Position numbers and translations under genes: made by a program. Under the pieces are notes generated by a model. The model searched no databases. It was given only the letters and a program-made list of their open reading frames with translations, and was not told where the DNA came from. DNA of 64,000 bases from Labrys wisconsinensis (GTDB lineage Bacteria > Pseudomonadota > Alphaproteobacteria > Rhizobiales > Labraceae), in assembly GCF_030814995.1 (NCBI RefSeq), contig NZ_JAUSVX010000001.1:1321333-1385332 (forward strand), given 5' to 3'. This document shows, in pieces, positions 60,246 to 64,000 of the stretch (the first letter of the stretch is position 1; the number at the start of each line of letters is the position of its first letter).

Positions 60246-61796
60246 TCAGTACATGGCGTCGGGCATCGAGGCCTTCTTGCGCTCGATGAAGTCGCGCAGC
60301 GCCTCGTCGACGCCCGGGTCGATCGCCGGCGCCTCGTACTCCGCCAGCATCTTCTTCCAGATGCGGTTGGCCCGCTGCGGCGCGTCCTGCTTGCCCTCCG
60401 CCTCCCATTGCTCGACCGAATTGTTGTCGGCGACGCTGGAGCGGTAGAACGCCGTCTCGAAATTCGCCTGGGTATGGGCGCAGCCGAGGAAATGGCCGCC
60501 GGGCTCGACCTGATGGAAGGCCTCCATCGCCTGGCCGTTCTCGGACATGTCGACGCCCTTGGCCAGCACGTGCATGGCGCCGAGCTGGTCGAAATCCATG
60601 ATGAACTTCTCGTAGGAGGCGGAGAGGCCGCCCTCCATCCAGCCGGCGGCGTGCAGCACGAAATTGGCGCCGGCATGGATGGTCGGCAGGAGCGTGTGCG
60701 CGCTCTCATAGGCCGCCTGCGCATCGGGGATCTTGGAGGCGCAGAGCGAGCCGCCGGTGCGGAACGGCATCTTCATCCGCCGGGCGAGCTGCGCCGCGCC
60801 GTAGATGCACAGCGCCGCCTCCGGCGTGCCGAAGGTCGGCGCGCCCGACTGCATCGACAGGGTCGAGACGAAGGTGCCGAAGATCGCCGGCGCGCCGGGA
60901 CGCACCAATTGCAGGAAGGAGACGCCCGCCAGCACCTCGGCCAGGACCTGCGTCAGCGTGCCCGCCACCGTCACCGGGCTCATCGCGCCGGAGAGGATGA
61001 ACGGGGTGATGATGCAGGCCTGGTTGTTCTGGGCGTAGACGTCGGCCGCGCCGAGCATGGTGTTGTCCCACACCATCGGCGAATTGGCGTTGATCAGGCT
61101 GGTGCAGACGGTGTTCTGCTGAATGAAGTCGGTGCCGAACAGGATCTCCGCCATCTTGACGGTGTCGAGCGCCCGGTCGGGATGGGTCACCGAGCCCATG
61201 AACGGCTTGTCCGACAGCCGCATATGCGCATAGACCATCTCCAGATGCCGTTTGTTCACCGGCAGGTCGACGGGCTCGCACACCGTGCCGCCGGAATGGT
61301 GCACATAGGGCGTCATGTAGGCGAGCTTCACGAAATTGCGGAAATCCTCGATCGTGCCGTAGCGCCGGCCCTTGTCGAGGTCGTGGACGAAGGGCGAGCC
61401 GTAGTTCGGCGCGAACACCGTGGCCTTGCCGCCGATCTGGACGCTGCGCTCGGGGTTGCGGGCGACCTGGGTGTACTGGGACGGCACGGTCGAGATCAGC
61501 CGGCGGGCGAGGCCGCGGGGGAAGCGCACCCGCTCGCCCCTGACGTCGGCGCCGGCGCCCCTGAGCAGTTCCAGGGCCCGGGGATAGTCGCGGAACTCGA
61601 TGCCGATCTCCTCGAGCAGCGTCTCGGCATTGTGCTCGATGATCTGCATCGCCTCTTCCGAGAGCACCTCGGTCAGCGGCAGGTTGCGGGTGATGAACGG
61701 CACCGCGACGCCGGAGCGCTGGGCCCGCGCCGCCCGCCGGGCATCGCGCCCGCGCCGTGCCGCGTGACCTTCGTGGGCTTCCGCTGCCTCCGCCAT
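60246..61796 (-). CDS. MttB-family trimethylamine/glycine betaine methyltransferase homologue (no pyrrolysine)
   Basis: 516 residues. Characteristic MttB/COG5598 segments are present: LLEEIGIEFRDYPRALELL, NYGSPFVHDLDKGRRYGTIEDF, HSGGTVCEPVDLPV and GAPTFGTPEAAL. The frame has no in-frame amber codon, so it is a non-pyrrolysine homologue; some of these (MtgB) demethylate glycine betaine with a corrinoid protein, and rhizobial relatives are largely uncharacterised. No corrinoid protein or activator gene is nearby. The start at 61796 begins with a low-complexity basic stretch; the frame is open 112 codons further but that part is not protein-like. Confidence 0.85.
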   Translation of the reverse strand: MAEAAEAHEGHAARRGRDARRAARAQRSGVAVPFITRNLPLTEVLSEEAMQIIEHNAETLLEEIGIEFRDYPRALELLRGAGADVRGERVRFPRGLARRLISTVPSQYTQVARNPERSVQIGGKATVFAPNYGSPFVHDLDKGRRYGTIEDFRNFVKLAYMTPYVHHSGGTVCEPVDLPVNKRHLEMVYAHMRLSDKPFMGSVTHPDRALDTVKMAEILFGTDFIQQNTVCTSLINANSPMVWDNTMLGAADVYAQNNQACIITPFILSGAMSPVTVAGTLTQVLAEVLAGVSFLQLVRPGAPAIFGTFVSTLSMQSGAPTFGTPEAALCIYGAAQLARRMKMPFRTGGSLCASKIPDAQAAYESAHTLLPTIHAGANFVLHAAGWMEGGLSASYEKFIMDFDQLGAMHVLAKGVDMSENGQAMEAFHQVEPGGHFLGCAHTQANFETAFYRSSVADNNSVEQWEAEGKQDAPQRANRIWKKMLAEYEAPAIDPGVDEALRDFIERKKASMPDAMY

Positions 61797-62034
61797 CGCC
61801 GTTCTCCCAGGGCTTTTCCGACATGAGCCTATCTCAAAAAGACATAGGCGAGGCGGCCGCCCGGCCACGGCCCAGGCCCGCCGCCGTTTTGCCTCGTCGC
61901 GACAGAAGCGGCGTGCGGAGGACAGCAAGCCGAGGCCTGTACGGCGCCTGCACGCGTCGTTAACGGCAGGTTCACACCGTTCGCGCAATTCTAGCGGCAG
62001 GGGGGTGCTGAATTTGCCGATTTGGAGAGTTCCC

Positions 62035-62424
62035 GTGTCCAGAACCATCACCCTTGCAGCCGCTCTCGCCCTGGCCGTCGCCGGCGCGCCGCTGCTCGCT
62101 GCGGCTCCGGCCGCGGCGGCCGACGGACGCAACGCGGCATTCGTCGGCGGCCTGGCCGCCGGCGCCGTCGGCGGCGTCCTGCTCGGCCAGGCCCTCGCGC
62201 CGCAGCCGGTCTATGCCGCGCCGGCTCCCGTCTATGCGGCGCCGCCGCCGACCCCCGTCGCCTACGATCCCTATTTCGACCAGATGACCCGCCTGCACAT
62301 GGCATGCGATGCCGGCAACCGCTCGGCCTGCGTGCATTTCGGCGTCATCATCGGCGAGCACCGGGAGAAGATGGCGGAATGGCGCCGGCTGCATCCCGAC
62401 TTCTTCACCTGGGAGCGCTATTGA
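62035..62424 (+). CDS. Small secreted glycine-zipper-like protein
   Basis: 129 residues from a GTG that has GGAGAG seven bases upstream. A signal peptide (RTITLAAALALAVAGAPLL, ending AAAA near residue 30) precedes AAFVGGLAAGAVGGVLLGQAL, a glycine-zipper-type hydrophobic stretch, then Pro/Ala/Tyr repeats (QPVYAAPAPVYAAP) and an acidic end with two cysteines (HMACDAGNRSACVHF). A GTG 30 bases upstream is less likely. Function unknown; the layout resembles the broken gene at 59846-60120. Confidence 0.65.
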   Translation: MSRTITLAAALALAVAGAPLLAAAPAAAADGRNAAFVGGLAAGAVGGVLLGQALAPQPVYAAPAPVYAAPPPTPVAYDPYFDQMTRLHMACDAGNRSACVHFGVIIGEHREKMAEWRRLHPDFFTWERY

Positions 62425-62432
62425 TCCCGGTC

Positions 62433-62464
62433 CACGGCGGGGCGGCCTTGGCCGCCCCGCCGTG
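62433..62464 (+). terminator. Strong hairpin downstream of the small secreted protein gene
   Basis: A perfect 15-bp GC-rich stem with a TT loop, nine bases after the stop. Only two T follow, so termination may need Rho. Confidence 0.7.
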
Positions 62465-62481
62465 TTCCTGCCCATTGGGAG

Positions 62482-62526
62482 GCAGCGCGGTCTTGCCCCC
62501 CGTAGCGCGCAGCGCGGTCTTGCCCC
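62482..62526. repeat. Short direct repeat upstream of ispG
   Basis: The 18-base GCAGCGCGGTCTTGCCCC occurs at 62482-62499 and 62509-62526, with a 27-base period. A role is unknown; it could be slippage or part of the ispG promoter region. Confidence 0.8.
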
Positions 62527-62586
62527 ATTGACGGCCCCGCTGCTTGCGTCCATCTGATGGGCAGCTGACTGTCCTGGGCGCCCCCG

Positions 62587-63858
62587 ATGATCCCGTCCTA
62601 TTCCCGCTTCGGCATTTCTCCCCGTCACGCCACCGTGCCGGTGCAGGTGGGCGAAGGCCCCGGCAGCGTCGTGGTCGGCGGCGGGCAGCCGATCGTCGTG
62701 CAGTCGATGACCAACACCGACACGGCCGACGCCGACGCCACGGTGAAGCAGGTCGCCGCCCTCGCCCGCGCCGGCTCGGAGCTGGTGCGCATCACCGTCG
62801 ACCGCGACGAGGCCGCCGCCGCCGTGCCGCGCATCAAGGAGCGGCTCCTGCGCATCGGCGTCACCGTGCCGATCGTCGGCGACTTCCACTATATCGGCCA
62901 CAAGCTCCTGGCCGATCATCCCGCCTGCGCCGAGGCGCTGGACAAGTACCGCATCAATCCCGGCAATGTCGGCTTCCGCGAGAAGCGCGACCGCCAGTTC
63001 GGCGCCATCATCGAGACGGCGATGCGCTGGGGCAAGCCGGTGCGCATCGGCGCCAACTGGGGCTCGCTCGACCAGGAGCTGCTCACCCATCTCATGGACG
63101 AGAACGCCCGCAGCGACACGCCGGTCGACGCGCGCGCGGTGACCTGGGAGGCGCTGGTGCAGTCGGCGCTGCTCTCGGCCGACCGCGCGGTCGAGATGGG
63201 CATGCCGAAGTCGCGCATCATCCTCTCCACCAAGGTCTCGGCGGTGCAGGACCTGCTGGCGGTCTATGGCGAGCTCGCCGCCCGCTCCGACTATGCCCTG
63301 CATCTCGGCCTGACCGAGGCCGGCATGGGCTCCAAGGGCATCGTCGCCTCCGCCGCTGCCTTGGCGCCGCTGCTGCAGGCCGGCATCGGCGACACCATCC
63401 GCGTCTCGCTGACGCCCGAGCCGAACGGCGACCGCAGCACGGAAGTGAAGGTGGCGCAGGAGATCCTGCAGGTGATGGGCATCCGCACCTTCGTGCCGCT
63501 GGTCGCGGCCTGCCCCGGCTGCGGGCGCACGACCTCCACCGTGTTCCAGGAGCTGGCCCAGGACATCCAGGGCTTCATCGTCGACAGCATGCCGGAATGG
63601 AAGACCCGCTATCCCGGCGTCGAGACGCTGAAGGTCGCGGTGATGGGCTGCATCGTCAACGGCCCGGGCGAGTCCAAGCACGCCGATATCGGCATCTCCC
63701 TGCCCGGCACCGGCGAGACGCCGACGGCGCCGGTCTTCGTCGACGGCCAGAAGGTGGCGACCCTGCGCGGCGCGGGCCTGACGACCGACTTCAAGCGCAT
63801 GGTGATCGACTATATCGACAACCGTTTCGGCATCGGCGCCAAGACCGCGGCAGAGTAG
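62587..63858 (+). CDS. ispG: 4-hydroxy-3-methylbut-2-en-1-yl diphosphate synthase (GcpE)
   Basis: 423 residues. IspG converts 2-C-methyl-D-erythritol 2,4-cyclodiphosphate to HMBPP in the MEP isoprenoid pathway. The [4Fe-4S] ligands are Cys309 and Cys312 (ACPGCGRT) and Cys355 with Glu362 ([10 protein letters not shown]). The N-terminal TIM barrel begins with [15 protein letters not shown]. Complete and with a family-typical length. Confidence 0.98.
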   Translation: MIPSYSRFGISPRHATVPVQVGEGPGSVVVGGGQPIVVQSMTNTDTADADATVKQVAALARAGSELVRITVDRDEAAAAVPRIKERLLRIGVTVPIVGDFHYIGHKLLADHPACAEALDKYRINPGNVGFREKRDRQFGAIIETAMRWGKPVRIGANWGSLDQELLTHLMDENARSDTPVDARAVTWEALVQSALLSADRAVEMGMPKSRIILSTKVSAVQDLLAVYGELAARSDYALHLGLTEAGMGSKGIVASAAALAPLLQAGIGDTIRVSLTPEPNGDRSTEVKVAQEILQVMGIRTFVPLVAACPGCGRTTSTVFQELAQDIQGFIVDSMPEWKTRYPGVETLKVAVMGCIVNGPGESKHADIGISLPGTGETPTAPVFVDGQKVATLRGAGLTTDFKRMVIDYIDNRFGIGAKTAAE

Positions 63859-64000
63859 GATCCGGCCGAAGCAGAATAAAGCGCGCAATGCCTTCCCCGC
63901 TGCGTGGCTGTTGTGTTCACACATTTAGGTATTCGAGGCCTACCTAAGGTGATTCTCTCTCGCACGATTGATTCGCGAGAGATGGGCGATGGATATTTGC
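63859..64000. other. Right-edge intergenic sequence with two inverted repeats
   Basis: AT-richer sequence. TTAGGTA/TACCTAA at 63925-63931 and 63941-63947 and TCTCTCGC/GCGAGAGA at 63956-63963 and 63975-63982 lie upstream of a possible ATG at 63989 (MDIC) that would run off the window. They may be operator sites for that gene. Confidence 0.4.

Overview
The window is GC-rich and densely coded. Gene content points to an alphaproteobacterium of the order Hyphomicrobiales (Rhizobiales), perhaps near Labrys or the Xanthobacteraceae; the genus is a guess. The basis is a rhizobial-type L-rhamnose operon (DeoR regulator, ABC transporter, RhaU mutarotase, RhaD aldolase/dehydrogenase fusion), an argH-lptM-lysA set beside tlpA, a split atp locus carrying only F1 genes (atpHAGDC), system I cytochrome c maturation genes, and dispersed palindromic repeats of the kind that litter Rhizobiales genomes. 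No tRNA, rRNA, CRISPR array or intact insertion sequence was recognised.

Layout. 1-10 kb is housekeeping: the end of ctpA, a Bmt-type homocysteine methyltransferase, lysA-lptM-argH (minus), tlpA (plus), then rlmH, rsfS, an unrelated methyltransferase, nadD and leuC (all minus). 10-12 kb holds a truncated Uma2 remnant, a methyltransferase and a LysE-type exporter. 12-23.5 kb is a complete L-rhamnose locus: rhaI-rhaD diverge from rhaR-rhaS-rhaT-rhaP-rhaQ-rhaU-rhaK, and three of its intergenic gaps carry three different palindromic repeat families. 23.8-30.1 kb is gltB-gltD (GOGAT). 30.3-31.5 kb holds two small secreted proteins, one a beta/gamma-crystallin.

31.5-37.2 kb is a second sugar-uptake cluster: a ROK regulator diverging from a binding protein, permease and ATPase, then a DUF6379-like protein and a TIM-barrel isomerase that together look like the two subunits of a C-glycoside deglycosidase. 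37.4-42.6 kb is an AT-rich-edged accessory island. A 1063-residue protein has a GC-rich N-terminal region with two copies of a ~150-residue repeat and a compositionally foreign C-terminal ~170 residues. It is followed on the same strand by an Imm7-like gene, a DUF6572-like gene, decayed coding sequence and an Imm35/YrhB-like gene. This reads as a polymorphic toxin with its own and orphan immunity genes, and it is the best candidate for an undescribed system here.

43-53 kb is envelope and cytochrome biogenesis: a DUF459 SGNH hydrolase, an MltB-type transglycosylase, kdsD, ccmA-ccmB-ccmC-ccmD-ccmG, a divergent polysaccharide deacetylase, two tandem rppH-like Nudix genes, a GNAT acetyltransferase and mtgA. 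53.7-59.8 kb is rpmF, then atpH-atpA-atpG-[ohr]-atpD-atpC, with an Ohr peroxidase gene and a perfect 50-bp palindrome inserted between atpG and atpD. 59.8-64 kb has a frameshifted glycine-zipper protein gene, a non-pyrrolysine MttB-family methyltransferase, another small secreted protein and ispG.
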